From assembly GCF_001411555.2 (NCBI RefSeq), contig NC_049907.1, positions 30,337,001-30,401,000 on the forward strand: DNA of 64,000 nt, in the 5' to 3' direction. This stretch comes from Juglans regia (Eukaryota; Streptophyta; Magnoliopsida; Fagales; Juglandaceae). The position numbers were made by a program, and so were the translations under genes. Of the stretch, positions 34,001 through 46,000 are shown in pieces (positions within the stretch are counted from its first letter, which is position 1; every line of letters begins with the position of its first letter). Under the pieces are notes generated by a model. That model made no database searches and was not told the DNA's origin. It saw only the letters and a list, made by a program, of their open reading frames with translations.

Positions 34001-37000
34001 ATTATCAACGCTAAGAACATTGTCACCATTCAAAGCTTTCACTACTTTACGTACCTCCATCTCGTTGAAAGGCCTCTCAAGCCACAAGACCTCTTCCTCC
34101 CCAATCGATTCAAAAAGGCTAATCGAGCTATTTAGAAAATAGGCGATCATAGAATTGCACAATAAGGCTTCCAATCACTTGTTGACCAGTATATATTGAG
34201 CCATTAACTACTCTCATCTCAATAAATTATTTTCAATTTACCTATAAAAAAAAGAGTTATTACTTCAATTTGATTAGATGGAGAAACATAAACTATTTCT
34301 ACTGCTACTCTCCACATCCCGATTCCTCTCTAACAGTTTTTCTGTCCATTTTCAACTTTAACCTATCCCCTTTTTTCATAATGACAAAGGTAATTGAGTA
34401 AGCCCCAACGTCAACTTCTTCCCCCTTTTTTTTTTTTTGATCAGTAAAAAGTGAATTTTCATTAATATGAATGAAGATAGGCAAGGCCTATGTACACAGG
34501 GAGTATACAATAGAAAACACCTAAATACATTCTTCAAAAACTAAATTTGAGCTAGGAACTCATGTACACTGTTTCCATTAAGAACAATGGCTGAAAACCA
34601 TAATAGTAAAGTGTGTAGAAAAAAATTCTGAAGCTCCTCCATCGATCGCTCCCTATCTTCAAAGCAGCGTGCGTTCCTTTCCAACCAAATACACCACATA
34701 ATGCACAGCGGGAACATCTTCCAAGCTGCAGCTACTTGTGTACCGCCTTTTAGACCCTTCCAACAAGCAAGCAAGTCCACCACCTTAGCCGGCATAACCC
34801 ATGCGACATCTACCCTACGAAATATTCCATTCCACAACTCTCTCGTCACCTCACAATGCAATAATAGATGGTCCACTGATTCTCCATTTTTTTTGCACAA
34901 ATAACACCAGTCCGTTACTATGAGTCCCCTCTTTCTTAAATTATCCGTGGTTAGAATTTTCCCAAGTGCCGCAGTCCACACAAAAAAAGCCACTTTGGAA
35001 GGTACGCGTGACTTCCAAATACTTTTCCACGGAAAATATTCATTACCTTGTGATACCAGAATTTTATAGTATGTCTTGACTGAGAACTTCTTACTGTCTT
35101 TGCCCCTCCATTGTAGCCTATCATCTTGTGTCGTTAATCTTTCTGAGGAATATATCATGCTAAAAAATTCTGAAACAATAGACAGCTCCCAATCATGATT
35201 AGCCCGAGTGAATAAAATGTTCCACTGAAAAGAGTCTTGGGCCATCACACATAGATCTGCTATAGAAGCCTCCCTATTAATCGCAATATTGTATAGAGCT
35301 GGAAAGGCTCTCTCCAAAGAACGCTCTCCACACCAAACATTCTGCCAAAACTTGATGCGAGTGCCCTAACCAACTACAAATCTAACATTATTTTCAAAGC
35401 ACTGCCATCCCCCCCTTATATATCTCCATAGACCCACACCATACCCCCCCCTTACTTCATTAGTGCACCATCCCCCCCAAGCACCTCCATGTCTCGAAAC
35501 TACCACTTCCTTCCATAATGACTCCCCTTCTTCTTGATACCTCCATAACCATTTTCCCAAAAGCGCTTTATTGAAAGTTCTCAAATTGCGTACACCTAAA
35601 CCACCACCCGAAACTGGAGAGCAAACTTTGTTCCAACTAGCAAGATGGAATTTAGTTTCTTCCCCCAGACCACCCCACAAGAACTCCCGGAATAATTTCT
35701 CGATACGATGCGCCACCCCTACCGGCAACGGGAATAATGATAAGAAATAAGTTGGTAGATTGGATAAAGTGCTATTGATCAAAGTGAGCCGCCCTCCCTT
35801 CGATAAATACAACCGTTTCCACCCTGCCAATCGTTTCTCTATTCTCTCAATAACCCCTTCCCATATACCTCTAGCTTTGAAAGTGGCACCCAAAGGAAGG
35901 CCCAAATATTTCATTGGCAAAGAACCCACTACGCATCCCAACGTTTCTGCTAGTGTATTGATATGAGGCACCACTCCTACCGCCACCATCTCGGATTTGC
36001 CCAAATTGACCTTTAGACCCGTCACCGCCTCGAAGCACAACAAGAGTGCCCTTAAGGCTTGTATTTGATCCACCTCCGCTTCACACAAGAGAAGTGTATC
36101 ATCTGCAAATAAAAGGTGTGATATCATGACAGAGCCAAAAGTACCATTGCCTGCCACAAAACCCGCTATATAGCCTCCTTCAACAGCTGCCTTCACCATC
36201 CGGCCTAGTGCCTCCATAACAATAACGAAAAGAAATGGAGACAATGGATCCCCTTGCCTCAGACCACGTGAACTACGAAAGAAACCCACCGGATTACCAT
36301 TAACAAGCACTGAGAAACGCACAGTAGTTATGCAATATCGTATCCATGAGATCCACTTGTTACCGAAACCACATCTCCCAAGTAGGTAAAGGAGGAAATC
36401 CCAGTTTACATGATCATAGGCTTTTTCCATATCCAGTTTACAAAGTATACCTGATTTACCTTCCTTTAACCTCTGATCTAGACACTCATTAGCAATAAGA
36501 ACTGAATCAAGTATCTGCCTCCCCCGTACAAAGGCATTTTGAGACTTTGAAATGATTTGTTCCATAACCACACTTAAACGATTAGCCAGCACCTTTGAAA
36601 TAATTTTATAAATCCCACTCACTAAACTAATGGGGCGAAAATCTTCAATTTCCAGCACTCCCTGTTTCTTCGGAACAAGAGCTATGAACGTCGCATTGAA
36701 GCATTTTTCGAATTTTTGGAAAGTGTGGAATTCAGAAAATACCCGCATAACATCACATTTCACTATCTCCCAACAATGTTGAAAAAACCCCATCGAAAAC
36801 CCATCCGGTCCAGGTGCTTTGTCTTTGGCCATGCTACTAATGATCTTCTGTACCTCTTCTTCTTCAAAAGGTCTTTCCAACCAACTTGCACTTTGCATGT
36901 CAATGGACTGAAATGGCAAACCATCGAGCTTTGGCCTCCAACCAGTCGGCTCTGTTAGCAGATTCTCATAGTAGTTCACAATATGATGCTCTAAATCAGT

Positions 37001-40000
37001 AGGAGAAGATAGAACTTGATTACCTGACTGAAGGGACTCAATAGTGTTGTTACGCCTATGAGAATTGGCCACTCTATGAAAAAACTTCGTACATTTATCC
37101 CCTTCTTTTAACCAAAGAGCCCTGGATTTTTGGCGCCACGATGTTTCCTCCATCAACAAGACCCTCTCTAATTCAGTCACCACTACCCTTTTCCGTAGAA
37201 GTGCCTCTTCCGAAGCATTTCCCCTTAACGCCTGTTCCTCCAAGACCTGAAGCTCCTCTAATAGACTAGTTTTCTGATTTTCAATATTGCCAAAAACTTC
37301 TATGTTCCATCTCCTTAAATCTTGCTTTAATGCCTTAAGTTTCCCAGCGAGAATGAAACCAGGGGTACCCGAGATCTGATAAGAAGACCACCAAGAACGA
37401 ACTTTCTCAACAAAGCCATCCACTGCTAACCACATATTTTCGAACTTGAAATACTGACGACCCCTATTAATACCTCCACAATCTAACATAATTGGGAAAT
37501 GGTCCGAGCAAACCCGGGCCAACCTCTTCTGATACAGCTCCGAATAGTGGGTTTCCCAAGAAGGAGAAACAAGAAACCTATCCAGTCTTGACCACCCCCT
37601 ATTATTAGACCATGTGAACTCCCCCCCTGCAAGGGGGAGATCCATAAGATTCAGATCAAACATGAACTCGGAGAACTCTTCCATTGCTATTGAGTGGCCA
37701 TTATTCCCTGATCGCTCGCTTGGAAAACGAATGATATTGAAATCCCCACCCATACACCACGGCACATCCCAAAGATGATATACACCCGCTAACTCCTCCC
37801 ACAACCTTCTTCTTTCTCTATATCGATTAGGTCCATAAATGCCTGCAAATGCCCATTCCCACCCATCAATTACATTTCTAAATAAACAAGCCACCGAGCA
37901 AGTCCCAACACACTCTTCCATCACCTCCACAATTCTTTTATCCCACATCAAGAGCACCCCCCCAGAAGCTCCTTCCGAAGCCAAATATGACCATCCCACA
38001 TAAGGACATCCCCAAATACTACGAATAAGACTTCGCTCAACATATCTTAATTTTGTTTCTTGAAGGCACACTATATCCACCTTCCACATTCTCAACAAAG
38101 TTTTGATGCGGGCGCGTTTGATGCGCTCATTAAGCCCCCTCACGTTCCAAGATAGAATTTTAGGTTTCATGGACAATGGTCATACCCCTCCCTTTCGTTC
38201 TATCCCTACTACAACTACCCTCCTTCCCTTCATAATTTATAGAACATTGTAATCTTTTAAGCTCCCTTTCTCTCTTTGTAGCCGACTTCAATCTACTCTC
38301 TTCAATGGCTATAATGAGAGCCCAAAACTGCTCTTCAAAACCTGTACAAGACACCCCAGTACATAATTGCAATTCATCCACTTTCTTGAGAACCCAATCA
38401 GGGATAATGTCAGAATTGGGGCTAGGAGGAAGCATTCTTAATGGTTCAGCCTCTCTATTATCCATGCAATCCCCTTCACAAAACCCCAACTGCATGTTAA
38501 TACCTTCTATACTTGCTTCTCCATCTCTATTTGAACCGACTATATCATTAACCTTTGAATTTGATTTCTGTCCAACAAGGAGTTCTCCAACAACCATTTG
38601 AGACATAGCTGAATTCTGTAGCAATCCATCTGTAGAAATGCCGCTAGTTTCCATCGTAGAAATGCCGCTAGTTTCCATCGTAGATTTCTGTTCCAGAGAG
38701 GTCTGTATAACCCCCGTCGCTGACCCCTGTAACAGCCCACTCGTGAGGGGTGAACCCATCTCCTCCCTCGCATTAATCTCAAGCCCCAAAGGCGTCGCCA
38801 TAGGTCTCTCTGCCTCTGTCGCACCTTTCTGTGCGATATCCGAAACAATTTCCTGCACCACTACCTCCGCCATAGACTCTATTACATTCGGCGAAGTTGT
38901 CTGAGGCAACTCCGAAAGCAGCTCTGTCACTGTTACGTTACTCAAATGTGTCTGAGAATCCCCCTTCGTTGACCCCTGTAACAACCCATTCGAGTGGGAT
39001 GGACCCATCTCCTCCCTCACATGAATTTCAGGCCCCAGAGACAGCGTCGTAAAATCGCTAGCCTCCGTCGCACCTTTCTGTGCGATTTTCAAAACCTTTG
39101 CCTGTACCACAACCTCCGTTGTAGGGACTACCACCTTCGTCGATGTTGTCTGTGGCAACACCGAAAGCGACGGCACAGTTCCATCCCCCGATGGACCTCC
39201 AACTTCCTCTCGGGTCCGGTTGAATGTCTGCCTCCAGAAAGGGCCCGATTGTTTTTGGGTCTTGTTGGGCTGAAACCCAACTTCCCGGCCTAGTATTTTA
39301 CCCTTCCCCTTACCAGCGTTTTCCTTGGCCCATTGATCTTCAATATCCCGTCCATGATCCAAGCCCAGTCTCGCTATGCCTTTAACTTCAACACACCGTT
39401 TTAGCCATCCCACCTTATTTGCTAACTCTCCCAATTGCTCCTCCATATCACTTAACGCCTTCAACACGTTTTCTTCTTTCAGCGCGACCACGTCTCTGCC
39501 AACTCCATCCCGCAACAGGTCATTACCCGCAGAAGTGACGGGACCTTTCTTCACCAAACCCATTTTCTCTGCATAGTTTACGTCTCGAAACTTCTCCACT
39601 TCTCTGCTCCCCCGCAAAACATCACTGTATGAGCGCAAGTTTGAATTCTGCACAGTTGTGATTGGTGGTAACTGAACCCCACCACCACTTCCAGCTTCCT
39701 TCAGCTCCATCGCTAATTTTCTCCATCCAACTCTATCCTTATCCCCTGGTATGAAGACACAGTTTCGACGACCCCCTCCACAATACTCCACCAGCGCCAT
39801 GTATTCTCCCCGCGAGTTGGAACACCGTTGCGCAATGTAGCCCCTGTCTCCATCCCTATATGCAGAGTAAAAGCCCTTACCCTCCTTCTTCAAGCACACC
39901 TCCAATGCATTAAAAAACCAGCGTACTGTTCCCAGACTTAAGTTCAACTTTTTTATCCCTTTCCACCCCTTCTCTGTAAGAATCACGTACCTGCCATTCC

Positions 40001-43000
40001 TATCCACCTCGAAAAGCTTTGATTCAATATTGAAAAACATCTCATACTAGGATTAAAATCCCTTAAAGGCAAAGAAACCTCCTCTTCTAAACTAGATCCC
40101 ACGATCAAACTCCCACAAACGCCATTAAAGGCAAATTATCTAAAATCTACACCAGACTACATGCTAATCACCACTGTAACTGCATGTTAATCACACCAGA
40201 AAATACCAACACAGCAGCAAAACACAAGAAAACCAAGAAAAGAGAATATTGTACGGAGAGAAAACCTTACCCTCCTTCCCCCTTTTTAGCATCGAGTAGG
40301 CCCCAAAACGACAATGAGGAAGACAGGACAAAAGAAAATGAAAGCTATACTCCAACTAGATAATGTAAAACAGTGAATAAGGAAATGGCATGGGAGATTA
40401 CTTCTAAAAGGGAAAAAAATAATTGTTTGGCCCAAGGCAGAGACAAACCATACACAAGTTGCACATCTAAGTGCCATGTACACAGAGAGGTCAATCCTGT
40501 AATACAGTATGACAAAAAGATTGAATTGATACAGCTTTCAATCTGGTGTAATATAAGGCTAATAGAATCTCATCATATTGATCCCATAACTCGACACAAT
40601 AGGAGTACTTGATGCTACAATGTGGTGTACCATACAATTATCAAGCAAGTAATAATTTGATCATCATTCCACTGTTTAAATTTTACCAACACGAGTGTTA
40701 TAGTACAGACAAGTTGATAGCATAGCTATACGATGTCAACTTCTTTTCCATGTAAGACTCGTTTAGAAAAAAAGAGAGCAGGTAATGAATTGAATAATTT
40801 CAAATGTACACACTAAACATAGGGATATCTCAAGTAAGAAAAGGTCAAGGGCAAGAAAAAGAAAAAGAGTAGCCTGTAGATGTTTGAGCATATGCCAATG
40901 CAGAAGCTTGAGCAATTTTTTTTAGAAGTGACATTTTATTGGGAAAAAGAATTGTACCATAAAAGCCAAAGCTTGCAGTCCTGCTGAACGTAAACGTAGA
41001 GCTCTTTCATCATCTCCAACTTCTTGAGCCAATTGACAAAGTTTGGGAATGAGCCCCTCTAAGTTGAATGTGTATGTATTATCCATCTACTTTTATTTCC
41101 AAAGGTCAGTATCAACTAACTAATGACAAACAGATAATGTCATATGCGATGTATGGCCTAACTTATAGAAAGAATTAACATGGAAAATGTATGGACTAAA
41201 GCAATATGGGGAGCACCCAACAGATCCTCCTGTAGCATCAGTAGATTCCAAATCAAATATCCAATCTTTAGCCATTCATTTCAACCACTCCCATTTATTA
41301 TCTTGTCAATGTTAGGAGTGGCAAATCGTGTTTTTGGGCCGTATTCATATCGTGTCAAGTCATGAACATTCGACTATATAGGTCAACCCGACCCTGAACT
41401 GTTAAGCTAAACAGTTAAACTTTCAAACTCTAATCCAACCCATTTAAATAACGGATCGATGTCACTCGTTTTGACCCGTTTAATAAATAATTAGAAATAA
41501 ATTAACACAACATGACCCATTTAAACCCATTTCATCTAAATGAATTGAACTAACATGTATAATTCATTTAAACAAATTAACATAATTTTACATAAAAACT
41601 AAAACATATATTTATTAGCAGCAACAATATTTTAAAAAATATATATCAATATTTTTCAAATTTTAACATATAATAAAACTAATATTACAATCCATACAAT
41701 AATAAATATGAGCTTAGACCTAAAATTACAATCCCAACAATAAAAACATAAAACATATTCAAACTGAGAAACATCAATATACAACTTAACAATAATAAAA
41801 TTTTAATTTTGAAATAAAATCTAAACGGGTCAAAAAGGGTTGATTTCGTGTCAAGTGGGTTAACCCATTATTGACCAGTTAATAAATCGTGTCTTAACGG
41901 GTCAACTCGTTTCGACCTGAACTCGTTAACATCAAACTCAAATCCGTTAATTTCGTGTTGTATTCATGTTGGGTTCACGAATAGTGTCATATATTGTCAC
42001 CCCTAGTCAATGTCAACAATATTAAAAAGTGTCTCTGCATGAAAATTTACAATTTTCACTAACAGGGTGGTAAATTCTGTCAGGGGCCCATTGAACGAGT
42101 TCCCCATATGCACTCAAACCAAGTGCATAAGCCACGTTATTAATAGATTTATAGCTATGTCAAAATGATTCCGATCAAAACTTAATCCTTCTATCCATTA
42201 CGTACCTGGCTATTTATAAAGTCAACTAGAGTATTGCAACCTGAAATCTGCATTTCCTCCTGTCGAGTTTGTTCTAAAAGAGTACGAACAATCCCTAATA
42301 AACTGCTAGCAAATAGTGGCCTGCACATATTGAAATCCTCCGCTCAATATCAGCACAAATAATACTTCATTTTCAAGTGGAAAGTGAAGAAACAATCAAT
42401 TAACAACAATACAGAAGCAATCAAGCAAACAGAATATTCAATAAGTGAACTTTCTCGCTATAAGACTTCTGTCTACATTTCGTGAGACTACTCTACTGCA
42501 AAGTAGCAAGGATAATGCAACATTTCCTGAGACGTATCACCAACTCTCTCTTTCCCTCAATCTTACAAGTCCTTGTCTCCATCGCTTTCCCTTCCCACTA
42601 AAGTAGTTGTGATATTTCTAAATCAGAATAACAACAACCATTTAGTCCAGGAAAGAGCCTCCAATAACACTTAAAGTTATGTTAAAAATGGGGGGTTTCT
42701 ACAATTAGTTACCACAAAGTGGCCTAAGCTGTCTCTAAACTCATCTCTGGAAGATTCTTATCGAGAAATAAATCTTAAGCAATGATAAAGCAGCATTAGA
42801 CATATATGGACTGCCAAAATTTTTGCAAATTTACTCTTTGTATATCATTATTGACTTCATAATGAAGAAATACTTAGAAATGCAACAAACCTGCCCCCCC
42901 CCCCCCCCCCCCCAAAAAAAAAAATACCAAAAATGGGAGGTTCTTATGCTGAGCCCATTGAGGACTCACTTCACTGCAGTCTCTTTGGTATAGGAAAATT

Positions 43001-46000
43001 TTTTTTTACAAGTAAACGGCTAAATTATATTAATGCAAATAGGCATAGTCTAAGTACACAAGGGGTATATAAGAGTTAACACCTATTTAGGAGGAAGAAA
43101 TAGAAACAAGAAAATCATGAAAATCGAGGTCCTTGAAATCTACAGCTTTGGCCCAAAGAAAAAGAGTTTTAACATATAGTAATCTAATCTCCTCCAATGA
43201 ATGCTCCATGTCTTCGAATGTTCTGTCATTTCGTTCCTTCCAAATGCACCATAGAATACAGATAAAAATCATTTTCCACACAGGTGAAATTTGTGGAATG
43301 ACGCCGAGGTTCGAACAACATGCCAGAAGCTCGACCACTACAACAGGCATCCAGAGCTCTACCCTTCTGAATACATCGACCCATAATGCTCTAGCAATCT
43401 CGCAATGTAGTATAAGATGGTCCACAGTCTCCCCACTTTGTTTACACATATAGCACCCTTCCACCACTATCACCCCGTGTTTCCATAAGTTATCCATTGT
43501 CAAAATCTTCCTCAGAGATGTTGTCCATGCAAAATATGCCGCCCTAGGAGGGGCCTTGTTTCTCCAAATTCATCTCCATGGAAAGTGATTATTCTGCGGT
43601 TGTATGAGGGCCTTATAGAAAAGAACGAACTGAAAATGTACCTTTCCTGGTAGGTATCCACTATAAAGTATCAACTCCTTGAGTGCTCGGTCTCATAGAG
43701 CATAAGAGCTGGAAGAAATCTTCAAAGTTGTTGACTTCCCAATCTTGGGCCACCCTAGAGAAGCTCACATTCCATTGGAGTAAATCACCATCCCTCTCCA
43801 TGAGCTCTGCTACTGAAGCTTCTTTGTCATGTGCAAGTACGAACACTAGCAATACTAATCGCTAGAAAATTATAAGGTTCTCTGTCAAGAGTTTTTTAAG
43901 AAAATTTTGCAACATCACTTAGGCAATCAAAGTAATAATCAAAACATAAGAAGCTATATACTATTTGATTGAGTCGCCTCTCATGTAAAAGCCAAGCGGG
44001 ACCACAAGGAGGGATTGATCCCTGGCAGAAACTTGAAACCTCTTTCAGGGTCAACACCCAATAGTCAGCTAAATACATTGATCTATCTAGTGCAGAATTT
44101 TCTACATCAGTATTTCACGTTTCCAAACTTTCATTCCCAAGGAAGAGTATCTAGAGACTAAGGCACCTTTGAAAGCAACTTTCTTTGTATGGACAGCTTG
44201 CTAGGGGAAGATCCTCAAATTTGACAACCTACAAAGACGCCGGATCATCATAGTAGAGTGGTGTTGCATGTGCAAAAAAAGTGGAGAACCTCTGGATAAT
44301 TTACTCCTCCACTGTGAGGTGGTCATGACCTTATGGAATGAGTTCTTTGCTAGAATGGGGGTAGCTTGGGTGATGCCAAGAAATGTAGTTGATTTTCCAG
44401 CAAGTTGGAGGGGCTTGCGTGGCGACTCACAAATCTCAGCCATATGGAAGATGGTCCCCATTTGCCTATGGTGGTGTCTTTGGAGGGAGAGGAACGATAG
44501 AAACTTTAAAGATCGCGAGCGGTCAATGGATGAGCTTAGAGTTTTCTTTTTTAACACTTTATTTCATTGGTCAGTTGTATTAGACTTCAATGATCTGAAT
44601 ATCCATGATTTCCTTGTATATCTAGTCACTCATGCTTAGGTGTTGCTCTTGTATATCTCTCATGTACTTGGGCTATGCCTAGTCCTCATTAATAAAATCT
44701 TATTTACACTAATAAAAAAAAATTACGTTTCCAAACTCTTGTCTGCCTACCCCTCAATGGTTGAAAAAATGGAATGAAAACGACACAATTTGTTTATATC
44801 CCAAATAAAAAATTTTTTTATTATTTTATAAGTAATAAAAATTACTTTTTATTCATAGTGTAGTCAATTTTCTCTCTCCTCTTTTTTCTTTCCATACGTA
44901 AAAACTTCCAAAAGTATTTTCGCGACTAAGATGGTGGTTGTGGCCTCTTGACGGTGTTTCTGCTGGTGGATTATTATTTGGAAGGAAGATGCCTCCCATG
45001 CAATGTATTGTCATTGAATCGAAGGTGTTCGAACTGAAAAGAGAGGGGCGTGAGGTGCTCATCACAGAGAAAGGTTGGAAGGTTGTGAAAAGCCTAAGTT
45101 TCGGTTTAGACATTGTCTGTTGGTTATCGAGAACTCTGGAGGGATGTGCGAAAAAGGGAAGCAATGAGTTTTACTCTGCTCAACGTGAAGGAGGTAGAGC
45201 TTTCACCGCACACCGGTGTTCAAACTCTCGTGGCTTTTACATGGCCTTGGTGGAGTATGGTGGGGGAGGCCGTCGCAATCTCATTTTTATCCCGGAGGAT
45301 AGGGATGAAGCGAGGTGGAGAAATCTAGCGGTAGTGCTACAGGAGGTTGGAGGAGAAGGTGGTAAAACTTTCCTTCCACCACCGCCTCGGTCGTACAGGG
45401 AGGCTTTGGAGTCGTCTCAAGACGTGCGAAAACCAGAGAAAACAGACTTACGAAAGTCAGACGGCAACTTTTTTTCGATAGGAAATCAGTATGGTGAAGG
45501 AGATGACAGAGCATGGTTGGTGCAGAAAGTAGAAAGAGTGTTGAAGGAACTGCACAATATGCAGTGGAGGATGAAGTACATGTCTGATCAACTCTATAAG
45601 TTGAAACGCTACGTTGAAGGGCTTTCTAAAGGGGAGTGGTGCATGGGCTCGGGCCCTAGCCCGTATGTAGATCAAACAAAGGATGTGGGAAAGGGTCAGT
45701 TGGGTGGGCCTGTAGGTAAAGCCCAAGTTATGGGTCAGTCCAAAGGGAAGGCAAAGGTGGTGGGTTGAGGAACTGGGCTTCAGCCCAAGAGGATGGCGAA
45801 GTAGACGGGCCTTTCCTGGTGCAAGAAGACCCAGCACGAAGGGGGCCCATCGGAGTACAAACACGAGCCACCATCGCCGGCGAAGACCTAGATGGCCTCG
45901 TCGAAGGCCATGGAAGTGCCGGTGGTAGCCTTGTTGTCGGCTGAAGTCGTATCGGAGCAAAGGGGAGCGGAGTTGAGTTATGTTGCTCCTGTAGCCCCAC

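Larger units (their letters stand above)
31137..34190 (-). mobile_element. LINE B: decayed LINE in intron 5, itself interrupted
   Basis: In minus-strand order I see a reverse transcriptase N-terminal piece (34174-33927, with [14 protein letters not shown]), a middle piece around 33300-33050 ([15 protein letters not shown]), a catalytic piece at 33027-32810 where YADD reads YADH, a thumb piece (32597-32277), a zf-RVT piece (31728-31393, [16 protein letters not shown]), and the family tail with poly-T near 31147. Many stops and frameshifts. Endonuclease and ORF1 are missing. It is broken by a solo TRIM LTR and by an insert at about 33335-33926. Confidence 0.75.
34431..40273 (-). mobile_element. 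LINE C: nearly intact L1-type retrotransposon in intron 5
   Basis: A 5.8-kb LINE with two long ORFs, a leader of about 230 bp, and a poly(A) tail. CTTCCCCCTTTTT occurs at 34418-34430 and 40274-40286, a 13-bp candidate duplication that partly overlaps the poly-T, so the boundary is good to a few bases. ORF1 is uninterrupted (626 residues); ORF2 is open over about 1,210 codons except for one TAG. It lies in the sense orientation of the host gene. The single lesion suggests a young copy. Confidence 0.88.

Noticed and set aside
42985..43875. Target duplication for LINE F (TAGGAAAAT versus TAGAAAATT)
   Set aside because: Imperfect and A/T-only, so boundaries were left approximate.
43896..44100. 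Possible tRNA-derived repeat (GGATCAATCCC core)
   Set aside because: No A box at the right distance and no target duplication, so not called as a SINE.
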